64,000 nt of DNA from Tepidicella baoligensis (GTDB lineage: Bacteria > Pseudomonadota > Gammaproteobacteria > Burkholderiales > Burkholderiaceae_C): positions 1 to 64,000 of the forward strand of contig NZ_JACCDB010000005.1 of assembly GCF_013432195.1 (NCBI RefSeq). Direction: 5' to 3'. The notes under the pieces were generated by a model that worked only from the letters and a program-made list of their open reading frames with translations, ran no database searches and was not told the DNA's origin. Both the position numbers and the translations under genes were made by a program. Positions 15,371 through 26,159 of this stretch are shown here, one piece after another; the first letter of the stretch is position 1; every line of letters starts with the position of its first letter.

Positions 15371-16161
15371 CGCACGATGCCCCGTTCCTGGGACACCCCC
15401 TGAAGAAAACCTTGCATCAAAGCCACGTCAGCCTCGGCCTCGGGGTAACGGGCAGGCAACTCGGCCAGCCGGGCTTGCGCCTGCTCCAGCGTGAGATTGT
15501 CCCGGTACAGAGCCTTGTGCATGGCCTTCACCGCCGAAATCCGTTCGGCACTGAAGCCGCGACGACGCAAGCCCTCGAAATTCATGGAGCGTGCCTGTGC
15601 CGGCTGGCCTTGGGCCATCACGAACGGGGGCACATCGGCAAAGAGCAATGAACACATCGCCGTCATGGCATGGGCGCCGATGCGCACGAACTGGTGCACG
15701 ACGGTGTAGCCACCCAGAATGACCCAATCCCCCACCTGCACATGCCCGGCCAGCTGGGCGTTGTTGGCAAAGATGGTGTGGTTGCCCACGACGCAGTCGT
15801 GCGCCAGGTGGGTGTAGGCCATCATCCAGTTGTCGTGCCCCAGCCGCGTCACCCCACCGCCCTGCACCGTCCCAATGTGGTAGGTGCTGTATTCGCGGAT
15901 GGTGTTGCGGTCACCAATGACGAGTTGGCACGGCTCCCCCGCATATTTCTTGTCCTGGCTGGCCAGCCCCAGGCAGACGAAGGGGTATATGTGGTTGTCC
16001 TGCCCCAGGGTGGTGTGTCCCTCGATGACGCAATGTGCCCCGATGCGCGTGCGAGCGCCCACCTTCACATGGGGGCCGATCACCGTGTAGGGGCCCACAC
16101 TGACGGTGTCGTCGAGTTGCGCCTTCGGATCCACCAAAGCGGTGGGATGAATGTCTGCCAT
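15367..16161 (-). CDS. lpxA: UDP-N-acetylglucosamine acyltransferase
   Basis: First step of lipid A synthesis: transfers a 3-hydroxyacyl chain from ACP to the 3-OH of UDP-GlcNAc. 264 residues. The N-terminal two thirds is a left-handed beta-helix of hexapeptide repeats (starting [20 protein letters not shown]); the catalytic His lies in [12 protein letters not shown]. The C-terminal third is the helical acetyltransf_11 domain ([12 protein letters not shown] onward). It is flanked by fabZ (13 bases upstream) and lpxB (overlapping). Confidence 0.97.
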   Translation of the reverse strand: MADIHPTALVDPKAQLDDTVSVGPYTVIGPHVKVGARTRIGAHCVIEGHTTLGQDNHIYPFVCLGLASQDKKYAGEPCQLVIGDRNTIREYSTYHIGTVQGGGVTRLGHDNWMMAYTHLAHDCVVGNHTIFANNAQLAGHVQVGDWVILGGYTVVHQFVRIGAHAMTAMCSLLFADVPPFVMAQGQPAQARSMNFEGLRRRGFSAERISAVKAMHKALYRDNLTLEQAQARLAELPARYPEAEADVALMQGFLQGVSQERGIVR

Positions 16162-16174
16162 GCCCGGTACCGCC

Positions 16175-16615
16175 TCAGGCGATGGTGCGCATGGTGCACA
16201 TCAGCTCGGCCTCGCAAGCCACTTCGTCACCCACACGGGCCGTGCCTTTGAACTTGAAGATGCCGGCCTTCATGCGCTCCAGCGTCACGTCCATCACAAG
16301 CTGGTCACCCGGCTCGACGGGCCGCTTGAAGCGCGCGCCGTCGATGCCCGCAAAGTAGTAAACCGTCTTGTCGTCCGGGGTCACGCCCAGCGTGTCGAAG
16401 GCCAGCAGAGCGGCCGTCTGCGCCATGGCCTCCAGCATCAGCACCCCAGGGAACACCGGCCGATGCGGGAAATGGCCGGTGAACTGCGGCTCGTTCATGC
16501 TCACGTTCTTGAGCGCCTGGATGGACTTGCCCTTTTCGATCTGCAGCACCCGATCCACCAGCAGGAAAGGGTAACGGTGGGGCAGTTGTTTCAGAATCTG
16601 GTGTATGTCCATCAT
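16175..16615 (-). CDS. fabZ: 3-hydroxyacyl-ACP dehydratase FabZ
   Basis: Dehydrates 3-hydroxyacyl-ACP to trans-2-enoyl-ACP in fatty acid synthesis and competes with LpxA/LpxD for the same substrate, which explains the conserved clustering. 146 residues, hot-dog fold; the catalytic His is in [20 protein letters not shown]. The ATG at 16615 overlaps the lpxD stop by 4 bases. Confidence 0.97.
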   Translation of the reverse strand: MMDIHQILKQLPHRYPFLLVDRVLQIEKGKSIQALKNVSMNEPQFTGHFPHRPVFPGVLMLEAMAQTAALLAFDTLGVTPDDKTVYYFAGIDGARFKRPVEPGDQLVMDVTLERMKAGIFKFKGTARVGDEVACEAELMCTMRTIA

Positions 16616-17643
16616 GATCGGTTTTCCAAAGCTTTGATGCGCTCGCGCAGGCGGTGGAGCTGCCGCAGCGTGGCCGCATTTTTTTCCCAGCTCTTATTGT
16701 CGTCGATGGGAAAGACGCCGCTGTACTGCCCGGGTTGCAAAATGGAGCGCATCACCACCGAAGCCGCTGAGATGTGAACGTGGTCCACCAGGGTGAGGTG
16801 CCCCAGCACCACCGCACCTCCACCGACCGTGCAGTGCGCGCCGATGCGCGCGCTGCCGGCGACCCCCACACAACCGGCCATGGCGGTGTGCCGGCCAATG
16901 TGCACGTTGTGGCCGATCTGGATCAGGTTGTCGAGCTTGACACCGTCTTCGATGACGGTGTCTTCCAGCGCTCCGCGGTCGATGCAGCAGTTGGCACCGA
17001 TCTCCACATCGTCACCGATGCGCACGGCGCCCAACTGCTCGATCTTGACCCAGGCACCGTCATGCGGTGCAAAACCGAAACCATCGGCCCCGATCACGAC
17101 GCCCGAATGCACGATGCAGCGCTGGCCCAGCACACAGTCCCGCCCCAGAACGACACGGTGGGCCAACCGTGTACCCGACCCCACACGGGCCCGCCGTTCG
17201 ATCACGGCGTGGGCACCGATGCGGGCGCCGTCACCGACCTCGGCGCCGGCCTCGATCACAGCATAAGGCCCCACATCCACAGCCACACCCAGCCGGGCAG
17301 CGGGGTGCACACAGGCGGTCGGATGCACCGCCGCCCCCGCATCCTCGGTCAGAGCCTCTTGCCGCGCCCGCCACCATTGCGTGAGCCGGGCAAAGTACAG
17401 ATAAGGGTCCGGGGTCTCGATGCAGCTGCCCCGGGCTTTGGCCAGCGGCACCAGATCGGGCGGCACGATCAAGGCGCCCGCCGCCGTGGCAGACAGTTTG
17501 GCCGCATGGCGCGCATGCGCGATGAAAGACAAGGCATCCGGTCCGGCGGTCTCGAGCGGAGCGATCCGAGCCACCGGTGTGTGCCCGGTTCCATGCAAAA
17601 CGCCGCCCAAGGCGGCGTGGATGTCAGCCAGCGTCGTGGTCAC
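16612..17643 (-). CDS. lpxD: UDP-3-O-(3-hydroxyacyl)glucosamine N-acyltransferase
   Basis: Third step of lipid A synthesis: N-acylates UDP-3-O-acyl-glucosamine. 343 residues: an N-terminal uridine-binding LpxD domain (about 1-100), a hexapeptide-repeat beta-helix (about 105-310) with the catalytic His in [13 protein letters not shown], and a C-terminal helix ([17 protein letters not shown]) typical of trimeric LpxD. Coupled to fabZ by a 4-base overlap; skp ends 16 bases upstream. Confidence 0.97.
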   Translation of the reverse strand: MTTTLADIHAALGGVLHGTGHTPVARIAPLETAGPDALSFIAHARHAAKLSATAAGALIVPPDLVPLAKARGSCIETPDPYLYFARLTQWWRARQEALTEDAGAAVHPTACVHPAARLGVAVDVGPYAVIEAGAEVGDGARIGAHAVIERRARVGSGTRLAHRVVLGRDCVLGQRCIVHSGVVIGADGFGFAPHDGAWVKIEQLGAVRIGDDVEIGANCCIDRGALEDTVIEDGVKLDNLIQIGHNVHIGRHTAMAGCVGVAGSARIGAHCTVGGGAVVLGHLTLVDHVHISAASVVMRSILQPGQYSGVFPIDDNKSWEKNAATLRQLHRLRERIKALENRS

Positions 17644-17659
17644 GGCAGACGCCCGCTCA

Positions 17660-18178
17660 TCAGCGACCGTTGTTCAATCCATTGATGACGCGGTCGGTGA
17701 TGTCATGCTTGGGGTTGATGTACACCGCTTCCTGGATGATGAGGTCGTATTTTTCGGCTTCGGCAATCTGGCGGATCACGCGGTTGGCACGCTCCAGCAC
17801 CTGCTGCAACTCCTCATTCTTGCGCAGGTTCAGATCTTCCTGGAACTCACGGCTGCGGCGCTGAAAATCCCGGTCCATGTCCACCAACTGGCGCTGGCGG
17901 GCGGTGCGTTGGGCTTCCGATAGCGTGGGAGCCTCTCGCTCAAATTTTTCAGAGGCGGTACGCAACTGGTTGCGCAGGTTTTCGAGTTCGCGCTCACGGC
18001 GGGAGAATTCCTGTTCCAACTTGGTCTGCGCCGCCTTGGCGGCAGCGGAGTCGCGGAAAATGCGGTCGGTGTTGACAAACCCGATCTTGAAGTCCTGAGC
18101 CGCTGCCGTGGCTGCGGCCACGCCCAACACCAGCACCGTCAGACCACGGCGAATTGCGTCACGAGAAAACGATTTCAT
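17660..18178 (-). CDS. skp: OmpH/Skp-type periplasmic chaperone
   Basis: 172 residues with a Sec signal peptide ([19 protein letters not shown], cleavage near residue 27) followed by the Skp/OmpH domain. The middle of the mature protein is strongly charged and heptad-like (about 45-130), forming the long coiled-coil tentacles that hold unfolded outer-membrane proteins. Its start shares one base with the bamA stop (TGATG), so the chaperone and the outer-membrane insertase are made together. Downstream lies lpxD. Confidence 0.93.
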   Translation of the reverse strand: MKSFSRDAIRRGLTVLVLGVAAATAAAQDFKIGFVNTDRIFRDSAAAKAAQTKLEQEFSRRERELENLRNQLRTASEKFEREAPTLSEAQRTARQRQLVDMDRDFQRRSREFQEDLNLRKNEELQQVLERANRVIRQIAEAEKYDLIIQEAVYINPKHDITDRVINGLNNGR

Positions 18179-20490
18179 CAGAAAGAAGTTCCAATCTGGA
18201 ATTGTACGCTTTGGGGTTTGTCATTGGCAAACTTGCGCACGGGCTTGGCATAAGCGATTCTAAGCGGGCCCACCGGTGAAATCCAGCTGACGCCGATCCC
18301 GGCTGAGGCACGAAGGTCGGAGAGCTTGGTGGTCTTCTGGAAATCATCGGACACGCTGCCGACATCGAAGAACCCGAACATGCGCAATGTGCGGTCGTTG
18401 CCTGCCCCAGGGAAGGGCGTGATGATCTCGGTATTCAGCAGCACCATGCGGGAACCACCGATGTAGGCATCCGATCCACCGCCAACCACCGGGCTGATGC
18501 CGCCCAGTGTGCCTTGTTCGAAGCCGCGCACCGAACCCAGGCCCCCACCGTAGAAGTTCTTGAACAGCGGGAAGGGCTTGCCGCCCAGCCCCTTGCCCCA
18601 GCCCGCCTCGGCGTTGAAAGCGAGGGTGTACTGCTTGGACAGAGGAATGTACTGCTGCAATTGCCCGCTGAGCTTGGTGTAGCGGGTGTCTCCGGCAATG
18701 CCGACTTCGCCATTGAAGCGCGTGAGCCGCCCCTGGGAGGGCACGAGGGCGCTGTCGCGGGTGTCACGAGCCCAGCCCACGGTCAGAGGCACCGACGTGG
18801 GGGAACGGCCAAAGTCATCGATAAACTGCTGGTAGGCATTCGGCAGCCCATTGCCCGGTTCGATGCGGGTTTGTTCCACCCCGATCCCGAAGAACACGGT
18901 GTCGGTTTCGGTGAAGGGCACCCCGAAACGGATGCTGGCTCCGGGCGTCACGAGGCGGTAATCCCCCTCCTGCTCCGAGAAGGGTCTGGATGTACGGTAG
19001 TACACATCCAGCGAGCGCGAAATGCCATCGGCGGTGAAGTAGGGGTCCACCGTGCTGAGCACGAATTGCTTGTTGTATTTGCTCGTGTTGAGACTGAGGC
19101 CGAGGTAGTTGCCACTGCCGAACACGTTCTCCTGCTGGATCCCGGCGATGAATGAGAGCTTTTCAGCCTGGGAGTATCCGGCACCGATCGACAGGTTGCC
19201 GGTGGGCTTTTCCTCCACCGACACGATCAGGTCCACCTGGTCGGGGGCATCGGGCACTTCCTGGGTGTCGATCGTGACCTGGGTGAAAAAGCCAAGCCGA
19301 TCCACCCGATCGCGAGACAGGCGGATGCGGTCACTGTCGTACCAGGAGGCTTCGAGCTGGCGGAATTCGCGGCGGATCACCTCGTCGCGCGTGCGGTTGT
19401 TTCCCTCCACCTGGATGCGGCGAACATAGGCGCGCCGCGAGGGCTCGGCACGCAACACCAGAGTCACCTGCGAATGCTCACGGTCGATCTCGGGCTGGAC
19501 ATCGACCCGCGCGAAGGCAAAGCCGAAGCTGCCAAAATAATCGGTGAATGCGCGCACCGTTTCGGCCACGTCCTCGGCGTTGTAGGCCTGGCCGGCACGA
19601 ATCCGAATCAGGGACTGAAACTCTTCTTCCTTGCCGAGGTAGTCGCCTTCCAGCCGCACCCCCGACACCACGTAGCGCTTGCCTTCCGTGATGTTGATGG
19701 TGATCGTCATATCTTCCTTGCCCGGGGTGATGGCCACCTGGGTGGAATCGATACTGAACTCCAGGAAACCACGGGTCAGGTAGTAGGAACGCAAGGTTTC
19801 CAAATCGGCATTGAGCTTGGCGCGTGAGTAGCGATCGGACTTGGTATACCAGCTCAACCAGCCCCCGGTGTTGAGGTCGAAGAGGCTGCGCAGCGTGGAC
19901 TCGCTGAAGGCCTCGTTGCCCACGATACGGATCTCGCGGATTTTCGCCACGTCGCCTTCGCTGACGCTGAAATTGATATTGACCCGGTTGCGCTCGATCG
20001 GCGTCACCGTGGTCGTGACGGTGGTGGCATACATGCTGCGGTTGAGGTACTGGCGCTTGAGCTCCTGCTCGGCGCGGTCGGCCAGCGCCCGGTCGAACGG
20101 CCGGCCTTCGGTCAGGCCGACATCGCGCAGGGCGCGTCGGAGCACCTCGTTGTCGAACTCGCGCACGCCGGAGAAGGTCACGTCAGCCACCGTGGGGCGC
20201 TCCTCCACGATCACCACCAGCACGTCGCCATCCACCTGCAGGCGCACATCCGAGAACAAGCCCAGACCAAACAACGCGCGGATGGCTGCCGAGCCCTGCT
20301 CATCCGAATAGCTGTCACCCACACGGAAAGGCAAGGAAGCGAACACCGTGCCCGGCTCGACCCGCTGCAGGCCCTCGACCCGGATGTCTTTCAAGATGAA
20401 GGGATCGACGGCCCAGGCGGGGAGCGCCGCCAAGGTCGAGACCAACACGCCCCAGGCGACACTGCGCAAGCGCGAATGCTTGTATTTCAT
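18178..20490 (-). CDS. bamA: Outer membrane protein assembly factor BamA
   Basis: 770 residues. Signal peptide up to about residue 27 (LVSTLAALPAWA), five POTRA domains (about 28-430) that bind BamB-E and nascent beta-barrels, then a 16-strand barrel (about 430-770) ending in an aromatic C-terminal strand (FQIGTSF). Conserved barrel segments include VRGFEQG and GVSWISPVGPLRIAYAKP. BamA inserts beta-barrel proteins into the outer membrane; bamB and bamD occur elsewhere in this window. It follows rseP by 12 bases and is coupled to skp. Confidence 0.97.
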   Translation of the reverse strand: MKYKHSRLRSVAWGVLVSTLAALPAWAVDPFILKDIRVEGLQRVEPGTVFASLPFRVGDSYSDEQGSAAIRALFGLGLFSDVRLQVDGDVLVVIVEERPTVADVTFSGVREFDNEVLRRALRDVGLTEGRPFDRALADRAEQELKRQYLNRSMYATTVTTTVTPIERNRVNINFSVSEGDVAKIREIRIVGNEAFSESTLRSLFDLNTGGWLSWYTKSDRYSRAKLNADLETLRSYYLTRGFLEFSIDSTQVAITPGKEDMTITINITEGKRYVVSGVRLEGDYLGKEEEFQSLIRIRAGQAYNAEDVAETVRAFTDYFGSFGFAFARVDVQPEIDREHSQVTLVLRAEPSRRAYVRRIQVEGNNRTRDEVIRREFRQLEASWYDSDRIRLSRDRVDRLGFFTQVTIDTQEVPDAPDQVDLIVSVEEKPTGNLSIGAGYSQAEKLSFIAGIQQENVFGSGNYLGLSLNTSKYNKQFVLSTVDPYFTADGISRSLDVYYRTSRPFSEQEGDYRLVTPGASIRFGVPFTETDTVFFGIGVEQTRIEPGNGLPNAYQQFIDDFGRSPTSVPLTVGWARDTRDSALVPSQGRLTRFNGEVGIAGDTRYTKLSGQLQQYIPLSKQYTLAFNAEAGWGKGLGGKPFPLFKNFYGGGLGSVRGFEQGTLGGISPVVGGGSDAYIGGSRMVLLNTEIITPFPGAGNDRTLRMFGFFDVGSVSDDFQKTTKLSDLRASAGIGVSWISPVGPLRIAYAKPVRKFANDKPQSVQFQIGTSF

Positions 20491-20502
20491 GAAATCGGAT
20501 TT

Positions 20503-21867
20503 TCAGCCCAACAACCGGGCGACATCATTGAACATGGCCAGCGACATGAGCCCCAGCAACACGACCATACCCCCGCGTTGCAGGCGGTCCATCCACACGT
20601 CCGACACGGGGCGCCCGGTCACAGCCTCCCACAGATAATACATCAGGTGCCCCCCGTCCAAGACCGGTAGCGGCAAGAGGTTCAACACACCCAAGCTGAC
20701 GCTGATCAAGGCGAGAAACAGAATGTAGGACGTCAAGCCCATGCTGGCCGATTGACCGGCATAGTCGGCAATCGTCAGCGGCCCGCTGAGGTTTTTCAAC
20801 GACGCCTCGCCCACCAGCATGCGGTACATCATGCGCAACGACAGCACCGACACCTCCCAGGTGCGAACCACGCCCTTCCAGAGGCCCTCGAACACGCCGG
20901 CAGAGACGGTCACCATCTCCGGCGGTGCACCGATGTAGGCCCCGACGCGCCCGACCCAGGCATCGCCGACCCGCTCGGGTCGAGGGCTCACATCCAGCAC
21001 CAGCCGCCGGCCGTCGCGCTCCACCTCCCAGCGCTGCGTCCGCGCCTCACCCTGCGCAGTGACCGCTTCCCGTATCAACGTCCGCAGGTGTTGACCGTCC
21101 ACCACCACCTGATCGTCCACCCGAAGCACCACGTCTGCGCGGCGCAATCCGGCCGCCTCAGCGGCGCCACCCGGCAGGATTTCGCCGACCACTGGCGCCG
21201 ACCAGGGTGCCACGATGCCGATGCGCTGCAACAGCGTGGCATCTGCGTCGCGCACAGACAGTTCGGACAAGCGCAGTGTCACTTCCCGGCCCGCTTGATC
21301 GGGGCCGTCGGCCAGCCACAAACGCACATCCTGCTGGGAGAGAGCCGCCCGCGTCAATTGCCAGCGCAAGGTTTCGAAGGATTCGACAACCTGCGGCGAC
21401 TGGGCCTCCTGAGCCATGGCCACCACCCATTCACCGCCTCGCACACCGGCCCGTTCCGCCAGCGAGGCCGGGGGTGGACTGGACAGCACAGGCCGGGGTT
21501 CCTGAACGCCGATCCAGGACACGGCGGCGTAGAGTGCCACGGCCAGCAGCAGATTGGCCAGGGGCCCGGCAGCGACGATGGCCACGCGGGAACGCAGAGG
21601 CTGGGCATTGAAGGCCCGATGCCGCTCCTCTGGGGCCACCGGTCCTTCCCGCTCGTCGAGCATGCGCACATAGCCTCCGAGCGGCAGCGCACCGATCACG
21701 AACTCGGTGCCCCCGCGGGCCGACTGCCAGCGCCACAGGGGCTTGCCAAAACCGATCGAAAAACGCAGCACCTTCACACCACAGGCCACGGCCACGCGGT
21801 AATGCCCGTATTCGTGGACCGCGATCAGCAGCCCGAGGGCCGCCAGAAAGGCCAACACCGTCACCAT
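20503..21867 (-). CDS. rseP: RIP metalloprotease RseP (site-2 protease)
   Basis: A 454-residue inner-membrane zinc protease that cleaves anti-sigma factor RseA and remnant signal peptides. The zinc motif HEYGH is at residues 18-22 in the first TM helix; two PDZ-like domains lie in the middle (about 110-310, with GEILPGGAAEAAGLRRADVVLRV typical of PDZ-C, split here for length); the second metal-binding region is NLLPLPVLDGGHL near the C terminus, followed by a final TM. The start is the ATG at 21867; the open frame upstream overlaps dxr and has no family similarity. dxr ends 10 bases upstream. Confidence 0.96.
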   Translation of the reverse strand: MVTVLAFLAALGLLIAVHEYGHYRVAVACGVKVLRFSIGFGKPLWRWQSARGGTEFVIGALPLGGYVRMLDEREGPVAPEERHRAFNAQPLRSRVAIVAAGPLANLLLAVALYAAVSWIGVQEPRPVLSSPPPASLAERAGVRGGEWVVAMAQEAQSPQVVESFETLRWQLTRAALSQQDVRLWLADGPDQAGREVTLRLSELSVRDADATLLQRIGIVAPWSAPVVGEILPGGAAEAAGLRRADVVLRVDDQVVVDGQHLRTLIREAVTAQGEARTQRWEVERDGRRLVLDVSPRPERVGDAWVGRVGAYIGAPPEMVTVSAGVFEGLWKGVVRTWEVSVLSLRMMYRMLVGEASLKNLSGPLTIADYAGQSASMGLTSYILFLALISVSLGVLNLLPLPVLDGGHLMYYLWEAVTGRPVSDVWMDRLQRGGMVVLLGLMSLAMFNDVARLLG

Positions 21868-21877
21868 GTGAAAATGC

Positions 21878-23056
21878 TCACTCCTGCCATCGCTGGACCA
21901 GCTCGCGGGCCCGTTCCCGCGCCTCGACATCGAGCGCCAGCAAGTCATCCAGACCTTGGAGCTTTGGAGGCCGCAGCCGACCCAAAGTTGCGTCGTTGAC
22001 GGCATGGATCCGGTCGAAACGCAAGCGCCCTGCCAAAAAGGCCTCCACCGCCACCTCGTTGGCGGCGTTGAGCACAGCGGTGGCGCCGGGCACATCGCTG
22101 AGGGCCTGCCACGCGAGAAACAAGCCCGGGAAGCGTTCCCGCGTCGGGGGCTCAAAAGTCAAGGCGCCCATGGCCAGGAAATCCAGCGGCTCTGCACCCG
22201 ATGCGATGCGCTCCGGCCAGCTCAACCCGTAGGCGATCGGCACGCGCATGTCGGGTGTTCCCAATTGCGCCACCACCGAGCCATCGCGGTACTGCACCAT
22301 GGAATGGATCACACTCTGCGGGTGGATCACCACCTCGATACGATGCGGTTCGAACCCGAACAAATAGTGCGCCTCGATCACCTCCAGCGCCTTATTCATC
22401 ATGGTGGCGGAATCGACGGAGATTTTGCGCCCCATGACCCAATTCGGATGGGCGCAGGCCTCGTCCGGTGTGACCTGGGACAGTGTGGCGGGCTCGCGCA
22501 TCCGAAACGGCCCGCCCGAAGCGGTGAGGATGATTTTTTCCACCCGCGCCGACCAGGTCTGCTCGTTGTCCGGCAAGGACTGAAACACCGCAGAATGCTC
22601 GCTGTCGATGGGCAGCAGGCGCCCCCCTCCCTGGCGCACGGTCTGCATGAACCAGTCTCCCCCCACGACCAACGCTTCCTTGTTGGCCAGCAGCAGCTTC
22701 TTGCCCGCGCGGGCGGCGGCCACACACGGCGCCAAACCTGCCGCCCCCACGATGGCGGCCATCACGGCGTCGACCTCCGCAGCGGCGGCCACATCGCACA
22801 ACGCCTGCGGGCCGCTCAGCACTTCGGTGTCCACATCCAGGTGCCGCAGCCTCTCCCGTAGCTGTTGCTCCAACCCTTCCCCGATGACGGCATAGAGCGG
22901 CCGAAATACCTGGCACTGGCGGGCCAGCACATCGACCTGCCGCGCGGCGGTCAGGGCATACACACGAAAGCGTTCGGGATGACGCGCCACCACATCCAGG
23001 GTATTGGCGCCAATGGACCCCGTAGAGCCCAGCACGGTCAGTGTTTGCACGGTCAT
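21878..23056 (-). CDS. dxr: 1-deoxy-D-xylulose 5-phosphate reductoisomerase
   Basis: Second step of the MEP isoprenoid pathway: converts DXP to MEP with NADPH. 392 residues. The N-terminal NADPH-binding motif is [13 protein letters not shown]; the metal/substrate-binding acidic residues occur in LPIDSEHSA and the SGGPFR segment; a C-terminal helical domain follows. IspG, a later enzyme of the same pathway, is encoded at 52350-53630, and undecaprenyl diphosphate synthase, which consumes the product, is two genes upstream. Confidence 0.97.
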   Translation of the reverse strand: MTVQTLTVLGSTGSIGANTLDVVARHPERFRVYALTAARQVDVLARQCQVFRPLYAVIGEGLEQQLRERLRHLDVDTEVLSGPQALCDVAAAAEVDAVMAAIVGAAGLAPCVAAARAGKKLLLANKEALVVGGDWFMQTVRQGGGRLLPIDSEHSAVFQSLPDNEQTWSARVEKIILTASGGPFRMREPATLSQVTPDEACAHPNWVMGRKISVDSATMMNKALEVIEAHYLFGFEPHRIEVVIHPQSVIHSMVQYRDGSVVAQLGTPDMRVPIAYGLSWPERIASGAEPLDFLAMGALTFEPPTRERFPGLFLAWQALSDVPGATAVLNAANEVAVEAFLAGRLRFDRIHAVNDATLGRLRPPKLQGLDDLLALDVEARERARELVQRWQE

Positions 23057-23066
23057 GGGCGTCGCA

Positions 23067-23894
23067 TCACCAGGTCACCACCCACATCGCCAACGGCAAC
23101 ACCGGCAGCAACGCATCCACACGATCCAACACCCCGCCATGACCCGGCAGCAATTGGCTGGAATCCTTCATGCCGGCGCTGCGCTTGACCAGCGACTCAA
23201 CCAAGTCGCCAGCCACGCTCATGGCCACCAGCAGCAACAGCACAGGCAGCGCGACGAGCGGGCCCCAGGACCACAATGCGCCATACAGATTGGCTGGCGC
23301 ATCGGGGGCACTCCATGTCACCCACGCCAACGCCAGGGCCAGCACGCCCACCGCACCGCTGTAGGCACCTGCCCAGCTCTTACCGGGGCTGATGTTGGGC
23401 GCCAGTTTGCGTCGACCGAATGCCTTGCCGCCGAAGTAGGCCGCGATGTCCGCCACCCACACGAGCAACAGGATGCTCAACAGCATGGTCACCCCGCTCA
23501 CCCGGGCCTGAACCATAGCCCACCAGGCCAAGCCGATCAAGCACCAGCCCAGCGTCAGACGCAGTCCCCGAGGCACTAGGGTCCAACCTGCCACACCCCG
23601 ACGCAAAAGCCATGGCGTGATCACCAGCCAGAGCCCCCCCGCCAAGGGCCAGAGCCACCGACTGTCGGCATCCAGTCCGAACACCCACCAAACCAGCACC
23701 AGAACCAGACCGAGCAGCCCACCCGCCCAACGGGACGCCACCGGGCCGCAGCCATTCAAACGCGCCCACTCCCAGCCAGCCCCCACGATCAACACCAGGG
23801 TGAGCGCACAAAAAGGCTCCGGCGATGGGTAGAACAACGCCGGCAGCAGCAGGGCCAGAAGGATCACGGCCGTGATGATGCGCTGCTTCAACAT
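23067..23894 (-). CDS. cdsA: Phosphatidate cytidylyltransferase
   Basis: Makes CDP-diacylglycerol from phosphatidate and CTP in the inner membrane, the branch point to all phospholipids. 275 residues with about seven to eight hydrophobic helices. The family signature is visible near the C terminus: an S, KR, KD and HGG..DR pattern in the stretch [14 protein letters not shown] to GHGGVLDR. It sits 4 bases after uppS and 10 bases before dxr. Confidence 0.95.
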   Translation of the reverse strand: MLKQRIITAVILLALLLPALFYPSPEPFCALTLVLIVGAGWEWARLNGCGPVASRWAGGLLGLVLVLVWWVFGLDADSRWLWPLAGGLWLVITPWLLRRGVAGWTLVPRGLRLTLGWCLIGLAWWAMVQARVSGVTMLLSILLLVWVADIAAYFGGKAFGRRKLAPNISPGKSWAGAYSGAVGVLALALAWVTWSAPDAPANLYGALWSWGPLVALPVLLLLVAMSVAGDLVESLVKRSAGMKDSSQLLPGHGGVLDRVDALLPVLPLAMWVVTW

Positions 23895-23898
23895 CGGG

Positions 23899-24642
23899 TC
23901 ACGCCTCTGACGCCACCACCTGGCCCGCCGAACCGACCTGCTCCGAGGTCCGTCCGAACCGGCGCTGGCGACGCGCGAAGTCAGAGAGCGCCTGCTGGAA
24001 AGCCTCTCGACTGAAGGCGGGCCACAGAGCGTCCGAGAAGTAGAGCTCGCTGTAGGCCATCTGCCAGATGAGGAAATTGCTCAGGCGTTGCTCGCGGCCT
24101 GTGCGGATGACCAGATCGGGATCCGGCACATGCGCCAGTGCGAGCGCGGCCGACAGCGACGCCTCGGTGATGGGTTCCCCGCGCTGCGCCAGGGATCGCG
24201 CCGCCTGAATGATGTCCCAGCGCCCGCCATAGTTGAAACAGACGTTGAGCACCAGCGCCTCGTTCGCGGCCGTCTGTGCCTCCGCGGCTTCCAGACTGCG
24301 GCGCAAGGCCGGTGCCAGCGCCTCCCGATCCCCCGGGAAACACAGTCTCACCCCTGCCCGGGACAACTCGGGCACCTCCCGATCGAGCGCCTTGGCGAGC
24401 AGACCCATCAGACCCGACACCTCATCGGTCGGGCGCTGCCAGTTCTCGGAGGAAAACGCGAACACGGTGAGGACTGCAACACCCGCCTCCATGCTCCAGC
24501 GGACCACCTCGCGCAACTTCTCCAGCCCCTGGCGATGCCCAGCCAAGCGCGGCATCATGCGCTGCCGCGCCCAGCGGCCATTGCCGTCCATGACGATGGC
24601 CACATGGCGCGGCACGGCGTCAGTGCAGGATGTGACACTCAT
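23899..24642 (-). CDS. uppS: Undecaprenyl diphosphate synthase
   Basis: A cis-prenyltransferase that extends farnesyl diphosphate with isopentenyl diphosphate to the C55 carrier lipid needed for peptidoglycan and LPS. 247 residues. The pyrophosphate-binding motif is AIVMDGNGRWA with catalytic Asp19; the C-terminal signature is the RTGREQRLSNFLIWQ and ELYFSDALWP region. frr ends 26 bases upstream. Confidence 0.97.
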   Translation of the reverse strand: MSVTSCTDAVPRHVAIVMDGNGRWARQRMMPRLAGHRQGLEKLREVVRWSMEAGVAVLTVFAFSSENWQRPTDEVSGLMGLLAKALDREVPELSRAGVRLCFPGDREALAPALRRSLEAAEAQTAANEALVLNVCFNYGGRWDIIQAARSLAQRGEPITEASLSAALALAHVPDPDLVIRTGREQRLSNFLIWQMAYSELYFSDALWPAFSREAFQQALSDFARRQRRFGRTSEQVGSAGQVVASEA

Positions 24643-24668
24643 GAAGATGGGGCCCTCCGACCAGGAGG

Positions 24669-25229
24669 TCAGATGGCCATGATGTCTTGTTCCTTGGACG
24701 CGATCAGCTTGTCCACCTCGGCGATCATCCGATCGGTCAGCTTCTGGATGTCATCCTGGGCGCGACGCTCATCGTCCTCCGAAGCCAGTTTGTCCTTAAC
24801 CAGTTTCTTGACCTGCTCGTTGGCATCCCGGCGCAGGTTGCGGATCGCGATCTTGGCCTGTTCACCCTCTGCCTTGACCACTTTCGTGAGCTCGCGGCGG
24901 CGCTCTTCGGTCATGGGTGGAATGGGCACACGAATCAAGTCGCCCTGAGAGGCGGGATTGAGGCCCAGATCGGATTCACGGATGGCTTTCTCGATCTTGG
25001 CACCCATGCCTTTTTCCCAAGGGGCCACACCAATCGTACGGGCATCCAGCAACGACAGATTGGCCACTTGCGACAGCGGCAGCATGGAGCCGTAGTATTC
25101 CACGTGAACCGTGTCCAGCAACGCGGGGTTGGCACGCCCGGTGCGGACCTTGGCCAGGTTGGCCTTGAGCGCCTCCAGGGAGGCGTTCATCTTGTGTTCG
25201 GCGTTCTTTTTGATGTCTGGAATTTGCAT
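24669..25229 (-). CDS. frr: Ribosome recycling factor
   Basis: With EF-G, RRF splits post-termination ribosomes. 186 residues, normal length, all-helical three-helix bundle plus a beta domain. Recognisable segments: [37 protein letters not shown] and VRDanked helix VKKLVKDK near the C terminus. It lies between pyrH and uppS on the same strand; the 96 bases before it contain no clear promoter. Confidence 0.97.
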   Translation of the reverse strand: MQIPDIKKNAEHKMNASLEALKANLAKVRTGRANPALLDTVHVEYYGSMLPLSQVANLSLLDARTIGVAPWEKGMGAKIEKAIRESDLGLNPASQGDLIRVPIPPMTEERRRELTKVVKAEGEQAKIAIRNLRRDANEQVKKLVKDKLASEDDERRAQDDIQKLTDRMIAEVDKLIASKEQDIMAI

Positions 25230-25325
25230 GATCGACCTCTGTGGCAGGACCTCTGATGGGCCTCGACCGGCTGGGCGGCATACGGCTCTCAGGGATCGAA
25301 CCTGCGAGCATACACCGAGCCACGC

Positions 25326-26036
25326 TTAGACGTGTACCAGCGTACCCTCGTCTTCACCCATGACGACGCGACGCAACGCCCCTGGCTTGAAAATGCTGAA
25401 CACGCGCACCGGCAGATTCTGGTCGCGGCACAGAGCGAAGGCGGTGGCGTCCATCACCTGGAGTTGCCGCGCCATGGCCTCGTCGAAACTGATCGACTGG
25501 TAGCGCGTGGCGGTCTTGTCCTTGTTCGGGTCGGCGGTGTACACACCGTCGACCTTGGTGGCCTTGAGCACGATCTCGGCACCGATTTCGGCCCCACGCA
25601 AGGCGGCCGCTGTGTCGGTGGTGAAAAAGGGGTTGCCGGTGCCTGCGGCAAAGATCACAACCTTGCCCTCTTCCAGGTATTGCAGGGCCTTGGGCCGGAC
25701 GTAGGGCTCGACCACCTGTTCGATGGCAATGGCGGACATCACCCGGGCGGTGACGCCGGCCCGCTCCATCGCATCGCCCAGCGCCAGGGAGTTCATGACC
25801 GTCGCCAACATGCCCATGTAGTCGGCCGTGGCACGATCCATGCCCACCGATCCGCCCGCGACACCGCGAAAAATGTTGCCGCCGCCGATGACCACCGCCA
25901 CCTGCACCCCCAGGCGCGTGACTTCCGCCACCTCCTCGACGATGCGAACGATGGTAGCACGGTTGATGCCGAAGGCGTCGTCGCCCATGAGGGCTTCGCC
26001 GGAAAGTTTCAGGAGGATGCGCTGGTGGGCTGGCAT
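25326..26036 (-). CDS. pyrH: UMP kinase
   Basis: Phosphorylates UMP to UDP; hexameric, GTP-activated and UTP-inhibited in bacteria. 236 residues of the amino-acid-kinase fold: N-terminal [12 protein letters not shown], the glycine-rich [11 protein letters not shown], and the C-terminal [13 protein letters not shown] nucleotide-binding segment. The start is the ATG at 26036; upstream codons in the open frame do not match the family. Confidence 0.97.
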   Translation of the reverse strand: MPAHQRILLKLSGEALMGDDAFGINRATIVRIVEEVAEVTRLGVQVAVVIGGGNIFRGVAGGSVGMDRATADYMGMLATVMNSLALGDAMERAGVTARVMSAIAIEQVVEPYVRPKALQYLEEGKVVIFAAGTGNPFFTTDTAAALRGAEIGAEIVLKATKVDGVYTADPNKDKTATRYQSISFDEAMARQLQVMDATAFALCRDQNLPVRVFSIFKPGALRRVVMGEDEGTLVHV

Positions 26037-26086
26037 AGGCAGGCTGCGGCGATGTGGTTCGGTGATTGTAGGGGTTGGGTGTGACA

Positions 26087-26114
26087 ACGGCCGGCCCCAT
26101 GCGAGGCCGGCCGT
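26087..26114 (-). other. Strong hairpin between tsf and pyrH
   Basis: ACGGCCGGCC (26087-26096) and GGCCGGCCGT (26105-26114) form a perfect 10-bp GC-rich stem with an 8-base loop, about 50 bases after the tsf stop and 50 before the pyrH start. On the minus strand it is followed by TTGTCAC, which is not a T tract. It may be a pause site, a processing or 3'-end-stabilising element, or a weak terminator. Confidence 0.5.
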
Positions 26115-26159
26115 GTAAATGTTTGCAAGCGCCCCGCGGGGCACGGCGGGCAGGAGCGC

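Noticed and set aside
20503-22155. Extended rseP frame of 550 codons
   Set aside because: The extra 96 codons read the antisense or shifted frame of dxr; the conserved protein begins at 21867 just before HEYGH.
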